64,000 bases of DNA, taken from positions 62,001 through 126,000 of the forward strand of contig NVXD01000001.1 in the NCBI GenBank assembly GCA_002746415.1. The letters run 5' to 3'. The notes beneath the pieces were generated by a model. It was given only the letters and a program-made list of their open reading frames with translations, searched no databases and was not told where the DNA came from. Positions 46,699 through 55,756 of this stretch are shown in pieces (position 1 is the stretch's first letter; every line of letters begins with the position of its first letter). The translations under genes and the position numbers were made by a program. The DNA comes from Flavobacteriaceae bacterium (GTDB lineage: Bacteria > Bacteroidota > Bacteroidia > Flavobacteriales > Flavobacteriaceae).

Positions 46699-49113
46699 TC
46701 ATTCTGTTCTTAAACCATGTATAGGTTTAACCAAGGCCGCAGCGATTGATTGATAGCTTATGGTTAACATTGCAATTAAAAATGCTATGGTGCCAGCCGT
46801 CAAAAATATCTCCCAACCAATAGTTATCCGAAAGGCAAAATCTTCCAGCCAACGATGCATCATATATCCTCCAATCGGGATAGCAATCAGAATTGAAATG
46901 AATATTAATTTTAAAAAATCCCATGTGAGCAGTTTATAAATGCTTCTAAAGGGTGCCCCCAAAACTATTCGAATGCTTACTTCTTTATTACGCTGTTCCA
47001 CCATAAAGGCCGATAGGGCAAACAAGCCTAAGCTGGCCACCAAAATAGCAAAGAGTGCAAAACTGTTGAAAATTTTACCTATCCGCTGGACATCTTCATG
47101 CATTTGAGCAAATTTTTGATCTAAAAAGCTATAATTTATCGCCTGGTTAGGCACATTGCGATCCCAAATGTCCGAGATAGACGCTAAAGCTTCGTTGGCG
47201 TTTCCAGAATTAAGCTTTATCATAATCGTATTTATATCTGATCCAATAACCAAAGCCAATGGGCTAATTTCTTTTTTTAACGATTCAAAATGGAAGTCTT
47301 CCACAACCCCAACAATGGTCCATTTTTTATTATGGTTATCAAGCTGTTTTCCCAAAGGGTTTTGTAGCTGAAGATCATGTGCCATTTTTCGATTAATTAT
47401 GACTGCATTCTCTGAATCTGTAGAGAATTCCTTGGAAAAATCACGCCCCTCTTCTATGTGCATTCCCAGCGTTTTGATGTAATCATAATCTACGCGCCAA
47501 GTTTGGCTCAAGACACCAGTATCCTCACTTCCCACACCTACTTTATTGAAGGTGGTCTGGTTTCGTCTAGATCCATCGACCGGCACATAATCACTTAGTG
47601 ATACTTGTTGTACTTGAGGTAATTGTAAGAGTTGTTCTTTGAATGCCTCTGACTTGTCCCCAAGCACATTACCTCCTTCAACAAGGATCAATTGTTCTTT
47701 GTCATATCCCAATTCTTTTTTGAGAATAAAATCCATTTGCTTATAAATAATCAAGGTTCCAATGATTAAAATTATTGATGTGGTAAATTGAAAAACAACC
47801 AATCCACTTCGTAAACCGCCACTCTTCCCCCCTATTTTCACATTACCCTTTAGTACATTGACGGGATTAAATGCGGAAAGATAGAATGCTGGATACAAGC
47901 CTGCGATGAGACCAATTAGCAAAGTAGAAACCAACAATACAGGTAAAAACCACGAAGAAGTTATAGGCAATACAATGGATTTTGCTGCCATGGCGTTGAA
48001 CATTGGAAGTAACAACCATGCCAAAACTACCCCCAGAATAAGTGAAATGAAGCTAAACAAAACGGATTCGGTTAAGAATTGGGCAACCAAATTCCTCTTA
48101 AAGGCACCAACAGTTTTGCGAAGTCCTACTTCTTTGGCTCTTTTCGCAGATTTCGCCGTTGCCAGATTGATGAAATTACTTGCAGCCAATAGCAAAATAA
48201 AACCTGCGATGGCAGCAAATAACCATATGAACCGAATATCCCCATGTTTTAATCCATCTGCCATTTCAATATCCGATTTCAGGTGAATGTCCGTAATGGG
48301 TTGTAATTTATACTCTATCGTTTTTAAAACATCAATAAAACCTGCATCACGTCCTCTTTCAATTTGAGCGGGAATCACATAGTTTTCCATTATTGAATAC
48401 ATCTTTTCCTGCAACGCACCTAAGTCGCTTTTTTCATCAAGCAACACATACGTAAAATAATTTTGTGATGACCATCTCATATTGGTATCACGAATGGGCA
48501 TCAAGAAATCGAAATTTAAATGTGAATTAGTAGGGAAATCATTCATTATGCCCGTTATCGTATAAGGCTCTGAAGGGTTATCGTCTAAAATTAAGCTTTG
48601 TCCCAAAGCATTTCCATTGGGGAAATATTTAGCTGCCTTGGATTCAGAAATAACAATACTTCCTGGGTTCAATGCATCCTCATAATTCCCTTCCTTTAAT
48701 GGGATTTCCAATATTTCAAATATTCCTTGGTCTCCATATAAAAATCCTTGCTCAAAATTGTTTTGGCTCTCATCGGTTAGGCGGAAGGCTCTTTTCCCTC
48801 CTGAGGCAAGGCCAGAACCATATATTTTACCAGCTTTTTTAATTTCGGGAAAATCGGCCACAAGGGTTTCGGCAAAAGGCAGTGGAAAATGAGTACTTTT
48901 CTTTGTTTCTCCATCAATATCTAACTCTAAAACTAACCTGAAGATGTTGTTTTTATTTTCGTAATGCGTATCATAACTAAGTTCATCTTCAATAAAAAGA
49001 GCAATTAGCAAACATGCGGCAATACCCATAGCTAATCCTCCAATTTTTATAGAAGTAAACAGCTTGTCCTTTTTAATACCTCGCCAAGCGATTCTTAAAT
49101 AATTGTTTATCAT
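46699..49113 (-). CDS. FtsX/MacB-type ABC permease, array member 5 (divergent C-terminal core)
   Basis: The 804-residue protein begins MINNYLRIAWRGIKKDKLF. The first FtsX core near residue 305 is canonical (NLATAKSAKRAKEVGLRKTVGA). The second, near 694, is the most divergent in the array: EQRNKEVSIRIVLGAPFRSIYKL where others read KEIGIRKVLGAS. The tail is also unusual, VKPIHGLRTE. Changes in the coupling-helix-like segment could alter ATPase pairing. The linker helix is near 448 (VVFQFTTSIILIIGTLII). It lies 90 bases upstream of member 4. Confidence 0.9.
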   Translation of the reverse strand: MINNYLRIAWRGIKKDKLFTSIKIGGLAMGIAACLLIALFIEDELSYDTHYENKNNIFRLVLELDIDGETKKSTHFPLPFAETLVADFPEIKKAGKIYGSGLASGGKRAFRLTDESQNNFEQGFLYGDQGIFEILEIPLKEGNYEDALNPGSIVISESKAAKYFPNGNALGQSLILDDNPSEPYTITGIMNDFPTNSHLNFDFLMPIRDTNMRWSSQNYFTYVLLDEKSDLGALQEKMYSIMENYVIPAQIERGRDAGFIDVLKTIEYKLQPITDIHLKSDIEMADGLKHGDIRFIWLFAAIAGFILLLAASNFINLATAKSAKRAKEVGLRKTVGAFKRNLVAQFLTESVLFSFISLILGVVLAWLLLPMFNAMAAKSIVLPITSSWFLPVLLVSTLLIGLIAGLYPAFYLSAFNPVNVLKGNVKIGGKSGGLRSGLVVFQFTTSIILIIGTLIIYKQMDFILKKELGYDKEQLILVEGGNVLGDKSEAFKEQLLQLPQVQQVSLSDYVPVDGSRRNQTTFNKVGVGSEDTGVLSQTWRVDYDYIKTLGMHIEEGRDFSKEFSTDSENAVIINRKMAHDLQLQNPLGKQLDNHNKKWTIVGVVEDFHFESLKKEISPLALVIGSDINTIMIKLNSGNANEALASISDIWDRNVPNQAINYSFLDQKFAQMHEDVQRIGKIFNSFALFAILVASLGLFALSAFMVEQRNKEVSIRIVLGAPFRSIYKLLTWDFLKLIFISILIAIPIGGYMMHRWLEDFAFRITIGWEIFLTAGTIAFLIAMLTISYQSIAAALVKPIHGLRTE

Positions 49114-49180
49114 GATTGTTTTTGATTTTTATTGATGATGATTGTTCTTTTGATTTTGTTAGTTGCTTATTTCATCTTGA

Positions 49181-49213
49181 CTTCCCTAACCCCTATTAAA
49201 GCGGTTAGGGAAG
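49181..49213 (-). terminator. Hairpin after permease 6, possible weak terminator
   Basis: CTTCCCTAACC and GGTTAGGGAAG form a perfect 11-base stem with an 11-base loop, starting 6 bases after the stop of the permease ending at 49220. There is no T-run on the minus strand, so it may act as an RNA-stabilising or processing hairpin instead. Confidence 0.45.
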
Positions 49214-49219
49214 CTGGGA

Positions 49220-51652
49220 TTACTCCGCCCTCAAACTTTTTACAGGGTTAACAATTGCTGCTTTTATACTTTGATAACTTACCGTTAGTATGGAAATACC
49301 CACCGCTAAAAATGCTGCTAAGGCAAAAACCCACCATGGAATTTCTATGCGATATGAAAAATCTTCCAACCATTTGTTCATGGCAAACCAACCTATTGGC
49401 AAGGACACCAAAATGGCTATACCTACCAGTTTAAGAAAATCATATGAAAGCCTATAGGATATTTGACCAACACTAGCTCCTAACACCTTGCGTATACCAA
49501 TTTCTTTAGTTCTCTTTTCTGCATTAAATGCCGCCAGACCAAATAATCCTAGGCATGCAATAAGAATAGATAAAATCGTAAATATGATGAAAATGGTACC
49601 CAAACGTCGTTCCGATTGGTAGGTATTATTAAAGGATTCATCCATGAAATAATAATTAAAGGGTTGTCCTGGAGCTACCTTATTCCATACGCCTTCTATC
49701 TGAGATAGGGAATTGGTGATATTACCGCCATTTATTTTTACCGCCATGGAACCCGCAAAATCCCCTATATAAAGATTTAGTGCCCCTATATCATCCTTTA
49801 GAGAAGAATAATGGAAATTTTTAACCACCCCAATTATAGTGCTCATTTCGGGGTTTTCTTCCCCAATAGCCGATGACCATCTAGATCCAAGCGCTTCTTC
49901 CGCAGAAATACCCATAACGGCTAATGCGGTTTCGTTTATTATAATAGCTGTAGAATCTGTACTAAATTGACGGTCAAAATCTCTACCTGCAATTATTTCT
50001 AGTCCAATAGTATTTATATAGTCATGATCTACCCGCCAGGTTTGCATTTGCACAGCATCCTCTTGATTTGTGGAACCTTCTTGGAAAAATCCACTATCAG
50101 ATCTGCTGGATGGTGTTGGGAAATAACTACTTAAGGTGGTGCCTTGTACACTACCCAATTGTTGCACTTGTTGCTTAAAAGATTGTATCTGGTCTCCTAC
50201 GCCGTACACATCATTTACAACGAGCATTTGATCTTTAGAAAAACCTAAATCCTTATTTTGAATATATTGTAATTGTTGATATACTACTAGCGTACTTACA
50301 ATCAAGAATACAGAAATAGCAAATTGGAACACTACCAAGGAGTTTCTAATTTTACCTCCTCCTATGCTTCCCTCGCCACTTCCTTTCAATACTTTTATCG
50401 GAATAAAACTTGACATAAAAAATGCAGGATAACTACCCGAAAACAACCCTAAAAAAGCTGTTGAGGCTAACAGAATTAACCAAAAGAATGGATTTGCATA
50501 AGGGATGCTCAAAGTCTTTCCTGACAAGTCATTGTAATACGGCAAGGCTATAGCCGCTAGGATAATAGCCAATACAAGAGATAAAAATGTTATTAAACCA
50601 GACTCCGTTAAGAATTGACGTACTAGGGCCATTTTATTGGATCCTAAGGTTTTTCTTATGCCCACTTCCTTAGCTCTTTTTAAAGAATGGGCTGTTGAAA
50701 GATTCATGAAATTTATACTAGCTAGAACAATTAAAAACAAGGCTATGAAAGACATAATGTATACATTTTGCATGCTATTGTTCTGACTTATCTCTGCCGT
50801 TCTATTCTCAGAAAGGTGAATATCCGTTAAGGCTACCGTACTAAAATTCATATAACTACCCGAAGCGATGAATTGTGCTTCAGTAATACCAGGGAAAAAC
50901 TCCTGTACTCCTGGAATGACATGACTTCCCACAATAGCTTGCAAAGGCGCTTGAAAATCTTCAATGGTAGCACCGGGAATTAGCTTTACGAAGGTTTGAA
51001 AATTGTTACTGCCCCAATTGGGAACCCATGCATCTTCATATCCCCTCATGGCCATGAATATGGTTTGATCTCTTAGAAAAGAATTGTGTGGGAAATCTTC
51101 CAATATCCCAGTAACCGTATACACCTCATCATTATCTAAAACCATGCTTTGTCCCAAAGCATTCGGAGTGCTAAAATGTTTTTCTGCTGCTGTTTTTGTC
51201 AACAATAAGGTATTGGGGTCTTTTAAAGCCGTTTTTATATCACCCTCCAATAATTCAATGCCGAACATATCAAAGAACGTATCATCCACATAAGTACTTG
51301 CTTGTTCTTTAACATTAAGTTCCGTTCCGCTTTTTTTAATGAGCACTCCCCCTTGTGTTCTAAATCGAGTTGTCATTTCCACCATAGGAATGTCACTCTC
51401 AACGGCTTCAGCCATTGGCGCTGTGAGTACAGCAAACTCCTGAGCCTCACCACCAAATTTAATGTCTACATTCAGCCTGTGAATTCGGTCAGCATCAGGA
51501 AACATGGTATCGTAGTTTAACTCATCATAGATATACAATGAGATAAGCAAGCCACCCGCCATCCCAATAGCTAAACCAAAGGTGTTTAAGAAGGTGAAAA
51601 AAGGTTGTTTTTTAAGGCTTCTCCAGGCAATTTTTAAATTATTTTTTATCAT
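49220..51652 (-). CDS. FtsX/MacB-type ABC permease, array member 6
   Basis: The 810-residue protein, the longest complete member, begins MIKNNLKIAWRSLKKQPFFTFLN. The first FtsX core is near residue 310 (NLSTAHSLKRAKEVGIRKTLGS), the linker helix near 450 (VVFQFAISVFLIVSTLVVYQ) and the second core near 694 (AEKRTKEIGIRKVLGASV). Tail is VNPVKSLRAE. The first extracytoplasmic domain carries a long hydrophilic stretch around residues 225-270. It is 15 bases downstream of the esterase/PA14 gene, so the two are probably co-translated. Confidence 0.9.
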   Translation of the reverse strand: MIKNNLKIAWRSLKKQPFFTFLNTFGLAIGMAGGLLISLYIYDELNYDTMFPDADRIHRLNVDIKFGGEAQEFAVLTAPMAEAVESDIPMVEMTTRFRTQGGVLIKKSGTELNVKEQASTYVDDTFFDMFGIELLEGDIKTALKDPNTLLLTKTAAEKHFSTPNALGQSMVLDNDEVYTVTGILEDFPHNSFLRDQTIFMAMRGYEDAWVPNWGSNNFQTFVKLIPGATIEDFQAPLQAIVGSHVIPGVQEFFPGITEAQFIASGSYMNFSTVALTDIHLSENRTAEISQNNSMQNVYIMSFIALFLIVLASINFMNLSTAHSLKRAKEVGIRKTLGSNKMALVRQFLTESGLITFLSLVLAIILAAIALPYYNDLSGKTLSIPYANPFFWLILLASTAFLGLFSGSYPAFFMSSFIPIKVLKGSGEGSIGGGKIRNSLVVFQFAISVFLIVSTLVVYQQLQYIQNKDLGFSKDQMLVVNDVYGVGDQIQSFKQQVQQLGSVQGTTLSSYFPTPSSRSDSGFFQEGSTNQEDAVQMQTWRVDHDYINTIGLEIIAGRDFDRQFSTDSTAIIINETALAVMGISAEEALGSRWSSAIGEENPEMSTIIGVVKNFHYSSLKDDIGALNLYIGDFAGSMAVKINGGNITNSLSQIEGVWNKVAPGQPFNYYFMDESFNNTYQSERRLGTIFIIFTILSILIACLGLFGLAAFNAEKRTKEIGIRKVLGASVGQISYRLSYDFLKLVGIAILVSLPIGWFAMNKWLEDFSYRIEIPWWVFALAAFLAVGISILTVSYQSIKAAIVNPVKSLRAE

Positions 51653-51667
51653 TACTTTTTTTTAATA

Positions 51668-53233
51668 TTATTTGTGATATTGAAGTTCTAAAGGAAACGG
51701 AATTGCATCTGTACTTCCTGGTTTTACATAAAGTAAGGTATATTCACTGTCACCCTCCTTTTGAAAATATTCCAAACGAACGGGGTAAAATCCTGTTTTA
51801 AGAGGCAGCATGTAGGACTGAATTGTGAAATTATCATGCATTCCATCATGATCCATCAATAATTTGTCACCCAAATAAAATTTAGAGCCATCATCCGAAA
51901 GAATGGCGAATGTGTATTGACCATTTTCTTTGATTTCAAAAAAACCATTTAGCATTATTGCAAAATTATCCTCACTTGGAAGATTATCTAGTTTAAAATC
52001 TTTATTGGCAATTCCGGTTTCAACAGGTTTTAGTTTTTTGAAATTAGGCAGCTTATCCCATTCTCCCTCATAGTAGGCATAGTTTAACCCTCCTGAAGTT
52101 GTTTTTCTTGATTTAGCGCTTGACTTCAATGCTTCTCCCTCAATAAAATGCCCTATGGCCGTATCATTATCATTATCCCGTACCGAGATTGCCTTTGCCC
52201 TAAATTCAGCAGCCCCTTTTAAAACTGTGGTTTCTTCCATTTTTGGGGAGGAACTAGTGGGTTCAGTACCATCAACAGTATAGTGCACAGCTGTGTTTTC
52301 CGAGGCTCTAAAAACATAAAAACTGCTATCTTTTTCCACAATGCCATTCATAGGATGAAAAGCATAGACCTCATCTGTATATCCTCTATAAGCAAGTTTT
52401 AATCCGTCGTAAAAACTTTTAAATTGCACTGAATTATGCGTTTCATTAGGATAGTCAACGCTTTCCCAAACTAATCCCTTTGGGGCTTTTAATTTTAAAA
52501 CGGAATCCATGGCTACAATACCCATGCCTTCATACGCATCTCCACTTCGCCCAGAAATGTGCAATGTGACATTAATATCTATCAGTTCAGGTAATCTTTC
52601 AGCAGCCAATTTGCTCATGTATCGATCATCCCACCATAAAGAAGGATCAGCGGCGATATAGGATGTAAAGAGTTGTGGTTCCTTAAGCAATGTATATACC
52701 GCAAAAGTACCTCCGTGAGATGCCCCTATCAATGTATTTAACCCTGTTGTAGGGAGCTTTTCATTTATATATGGAATTAACTCATCCTTAAAAAAGGTGA
52801 TAAAATTATCCGCTTTTCCTGATATAGGTTGAGACTCATTATGGGTAGGAGTAAGGTCTCTTGACCGCTGGTTTACACCATCAATGTATTTGTTCTGCAC
52901 CCCAACCACAATGTTTTTGGGAATAATGTTCCACATGGTCGCATATTGATATATTTGCGATGCCCTTTCAGTATTCCATTCTCCATCAACCACATAAATA
53001 ACATCGTATACATCCGTAGCATCGGCATCATAACCTTCAGGAAATATAATCTGAATGTTCCGTTGTTCATTTAGTACATTGGAGTACAGGGAATCCAATG
53101 TTTTTTCAGTGGTATGTTGAGCCAATGCTGTTGCCGGTAAACACAAAAACATAATTGCGGAGGCATAAAATAGCGATTTATACCTGTTTCTAATTGATTT
53201 TTTTGTTCTTGATTTGATGTTTCTTGTTTTCAT
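51668..53233 (-). CDS. Secreted esterase (IroE/esterase-D-like) with chitobiase-type and PA14 domains
   Basis: The 521-residue protein has a long basic leader ending in a signal sequence (IMFLCLPATALAQ, about residue 39). An alpha/beta-hydrolase of the putative-esterase family follows, with S172 in GASHGG. Next is a chitobiase/FN3-associated module around residues 300-365 (YTVDGTEPTSSSP). Last is a PA14-type domain from about 380 (NYAYYEGEWDKLPNF, NGQYTFAILSDDGSKFYLGD). PA14 domains usually bind carbohydrate. It is the only clear enzyme inside the permease array, flanked by members 6 and 7 with gaps of 15 and 22 bases. It could act on a molecule handled by those permeases or be a chance insertion. 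Confidence 0.85.
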   Translation of the reverse strand: MKTRNIKSRTKKSIRNRYKSLFYASAIMFLCLPATALAQHTTEKTLDSLYSNVLNEQRNIQIIFPEGYDADATDVYDVIYVVDGEWNTERASQIYQYATMWNIIPKNIVVGVQNKYIDGVNQRSRDLTPTHNESQPISGKADNFITFFKDELIPYINEKLPTTGLNTLIGASHGGTFAVYTLLKEPQLFTSYIAADPSLWWDDRYMSKLAAERLPELIDINVTLHISGRSGDAYEGMGIVAMDSVLKLKAPKGLVWESVDYPNETHNSVQFKSFYDGLKLAYRGYTDEVYAFHPMNGIVEKDSSFYVFRASENTAVHYTVDGTEPTSSSPKMEETTVLKGAAEFRAKAISVRDNDNDTAIGHFIEGEALKSSAKSRKTTSGGLNYAYYEGEWDKLPNFKKLKPVETGIANKDFKLDNLPSEDNFAIMLNGFFEIKENGQYTFAILSDDGSKFYLGDKLLMDHDGMHDNFTIQSYMLPLKTGFYPVRLEYFQKEGDSEYTLLYVKPGSTDAIPFPLELQYHK

Positions 53234-53255
53234 GATTTCTTGATTTTTGATTGAT

Positions 53256-55646
53256 TTATTCTGTTCGTAAGCTTTTTATAGGGTTTGCTCTTGCAGCTTT
53301 TAATGTTTGAAAACTTACTGTGATTATGGTTATCAATAATGCCCCGCCAATGGCCCAAATAAAAATGGTTCCTGAAATTTCTATTCGATACGTATATTTC
53401 GCCAGCCATTCCGTCATAATATAGTAGGCTATTGGTGCAGCGATTGCACAGGATACTAATATTATGCTAATGAAATCTTTAGACAATAGTTGCCATAAGT
53501 CATACAAAGAGGCTCCTAATACTTTACGCACCCCTAATTCTTTTGTGCGTTGCTCAGCAATAAAAGAAGCAAGCCCAAACAGTCCCAAACAACTTATTAA
53601 AATTGCCAAAAAGGCAAACACTCCTGATAGTTTACCAATGCGTTCCACAGCAATAAATTTTTCAGCGAAAGCGTCGTCTACAAACTGGTACTCGAAAGGT
53701 ACTTTGGGGAAATTCTTGGTAAAAACGGACTCCACTGTTGCCAATGACGCTGCAATACCATTCTTAGCATTTAGTTTAAGTTCTATCCAATTGGTATTGT
53801 CGTACTTAATCATATATACCGTTGGATCGGCTGGTTGAAAAGGTGATCTCGCAAGCATGTTCTCAGCTATCCCAATAACTTGATGGTCTTGGTCGTTCCA
53901 TTTTATAGTTTTCCCAATAGGGTCTTTCAAGCTCAAATAGGCAACAGCGGCCTCATTGAGTACAAAAGCAAGTGAATCGGTAGCGAAATTTCTTGAAAAA
54001 TCACGTCCTTCTGCTAAATTCCAACCAATGGTTTTGCCATAATCATGTGATATACAAACCATGAACAAACTGGTCATAAAATCTGGGTCTTTTCCTTCCC
54101 AATTAAAACCGCCACCATTGGACCAAAGACCAGTTATTGGACTAGATGACTCCGACATATCCAAAACAGCACCACTATTAATTAGTTCGCTCCTTAAAAA
54201 ATTATACTTCCCTTCATAATCTTCGGTAGTTTTAGAAATCATGACAAGCGCATCTTTTTCATATCCGACTTCTCGTTCTTTAGAATGCTGAATTTGCTTA
54301 TAAATTATCATGGCACCTATTGCGAGAACCACAGAAACCGTGAATTGCGAAACAACCAACACCTTTCTAAAATTGGTGGTCGATTTAGCTGTTTTAAAAA
54401 CACCTTTAAGGACTTTTGATGGACGAAAAGCAGACAAATACAAGGCCGGGTAACTCCCAGCAAAAAGACTAGTGAGCACAATGAATACGACACTGATTTC
54501 CCAAAAATACATGCTAGAAAAAGGTAGTAACAGTTGTTTATTAGCCAACTCATTGAATCCTGGCAATACAGCTATAACGAATAGAAGGGCTAGTGCAAAA
54601 GCCAAAAACACGACCAGGGAGGCCTCGCTCAAAAACTGATAAATAAGTTGTTTCCTAGAGGAGCCGATTGCCTTTCGAATGCCTACTTCTTTAGCCCTTT
54701 TTTCTGATTGCGCCGTACATAGGTTCATGAAATTTATACAAGCCAATAGCAACACAAAAAAGCCTATGATTCCAAACAACCAAACATACTGTAAAAAGCC
54801 TCCTACATTTTTTCCATTTTCCCAATTGGCCCTCAAATGCCAATCCTTCATTGGAAAAAGAAAAACTTCTGGATTCGTTTTCTTACTATAATCAGGCACG
54901 TTGTTATAGAGCGTTTTCTTGATTTTATTGCTGACCCCTTCCATGCTGGTTCCCTTGGCGATTTGAACATATAAACGATAAGAATTGTTGTCCCATAAAT
55001 TTTTGTCACGAGCATTTTTTACCCAAACATGCGAAGAAACATACAACTCCCATGGAGCAATAAATTTTAAATCGCCAAATTCTGCATTAGCTGGTAGGTC
55101 CTTAAAAATACCTCTTACCGTAACAGTAGCTTTATTACTAATAACCATTGCTTGCCCAATGGGCTCTTCTTCACCAAAAAAAGCTGCGGCAGTAGCTTCT
55201 GAAATGACTATCGCATTGGGATCCTTTAAAACATCCCAATGACCACTCAACATATCTAGTGAAAGCATTTTAAGTGCATCGGGTTCCATATAACCTCCAT
55301 TTATAGAAAGTGCTTTTTCCCCAACAGCTAAAATATGATTATCATGATAGGAACTCATTACTACATGCTCAAAATTACTTTGATAAGTATTTCTTAATTC
55401 ATTTCCCAAAGGATAAGGTATAACCGGTAATGTTCTTGTGTTTCCATTGTTGGTCTTATGAACAAATACTCTAGCAATCCTTTCATAATTATCATGGTTT
55501 TGATTATAGGTTAGTTCATCATGAATCCATAGTGCAATTAGAACAACCACAGTAATCCCCACAGAAAGTCCACCAACATTAATAATGGTGTTCCTTTTAT
55601 TCTTAAAAAGGTTTCGCCAAGCGATTTTAAAATGGTTCCTTATCAT
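53256..55646 (-). CDS. FtsX/MacB-type ABC permease, array member 7
   Basis: The frame extends to 55673, but the ATG at 55646 (MIRNHFKIAWRNLFKNKRN) matches the array's conserved N-terminus, giving 796 residues. It has the first FtsX core near residue 300 (CTAQSEKRAKEVGIRKAIGSS), linker helix near 440 (VVSQFTVSVVLAIGAMIIYK) and second core near 685 (EQRTKELGVRKVLGASLYD). Tail is ANPIKSLRTE. The first extracytoplasmic domain contains a Trp-rich segment (MKDWHLRANWENGKNVG) where most members have an HLNS- or IHLYSD-like motif. Confidence 0.9.
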   Translation of the reverse strand: MIRNHFKIAWRNLFKNKRNTIINVGGLSVGITVVVLIALWIHDELTYNQNHDNYERIARVFVHKTNNGNTRTLPVIPYPLGNELRNTYQSNFEHVVMSSYHDNHILAVGEKALSINGGYMEPDALKMLSLDMLSGHWDVLKDPNAIVISEATAAAFFGEEEPIGQAMVISNKATVTVRGIFKDLPANAEFGDLKFIAPWELYVSSHVWVKNARDKNLWDNNSYRLYVQIAKGTSMEGVSNKIKKTLYNNVPDYSKKTNPEVFLFPMKDWHLRANWENGKNVGGFLQYVWLFGIIGFFVLLLACINFMNLCTAQSEKRAKEVGIRKAIGSSRKQLIYQFLSEASLVVFLAFALALLFVIAVLPGFNELANKQLLLPFSSMYFWEISVVFIVLTSLFAGSYPALYLSAFRPSKVLKGVFKTAKSTTNFRKVLVVSQFTVSVVLAIGAMIIYKQIQHSKEREVGYEKDALVMISKTTEDYEGKYNFLRSELINSGAVLDMSESSSPITGLWSNGGGFNWEGKDPDFMTSLFMVCISHDYGKTIGWNLAEGRDFSRNFATDSLAFVLNEAAVAYLSLKDPIGKTIKWNDQDHQVIGIAENMLARSPFQPADPTVYMIKYDNTNWIELKLNAKNGIAASLATVESVFTKNFPKVPFEYQFVDDAFAEKFIAVERIGKLSGVFAFLAILISCLGLFGLASFIAEQRTKELGVRKVLGASLYDLWQLLSKDFISIILVSCAIAAPIAYYIMTEWLAKYTYRIEISGTIFIWAIGGALLITIITVSFQTLKAARANPIKSLRTE

Positions 55647-55726
55647 GATTATTTTGTTAGTATTGAGTACCAAGTATGAAGTACATAGAATGTTTGTTTT
55701 TCATTGTACCTACTCCTTGCTCAGTA

Positions 55727-55756
55727 TTAATTGTTCATTGCACATTGCTAATTGTT
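55727..55756. repeat. CATTG/AATTG short intergenic repeat, copy 1
   Basis: Contains AATTGTTCATTGCACATTGC and TAATTG, a run of slightly varied units of 6-8 bases. The same units recur in the gaps at 58194 and 60672, each just after a permease stop codon on the minus strand. Confidence 0.6.
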
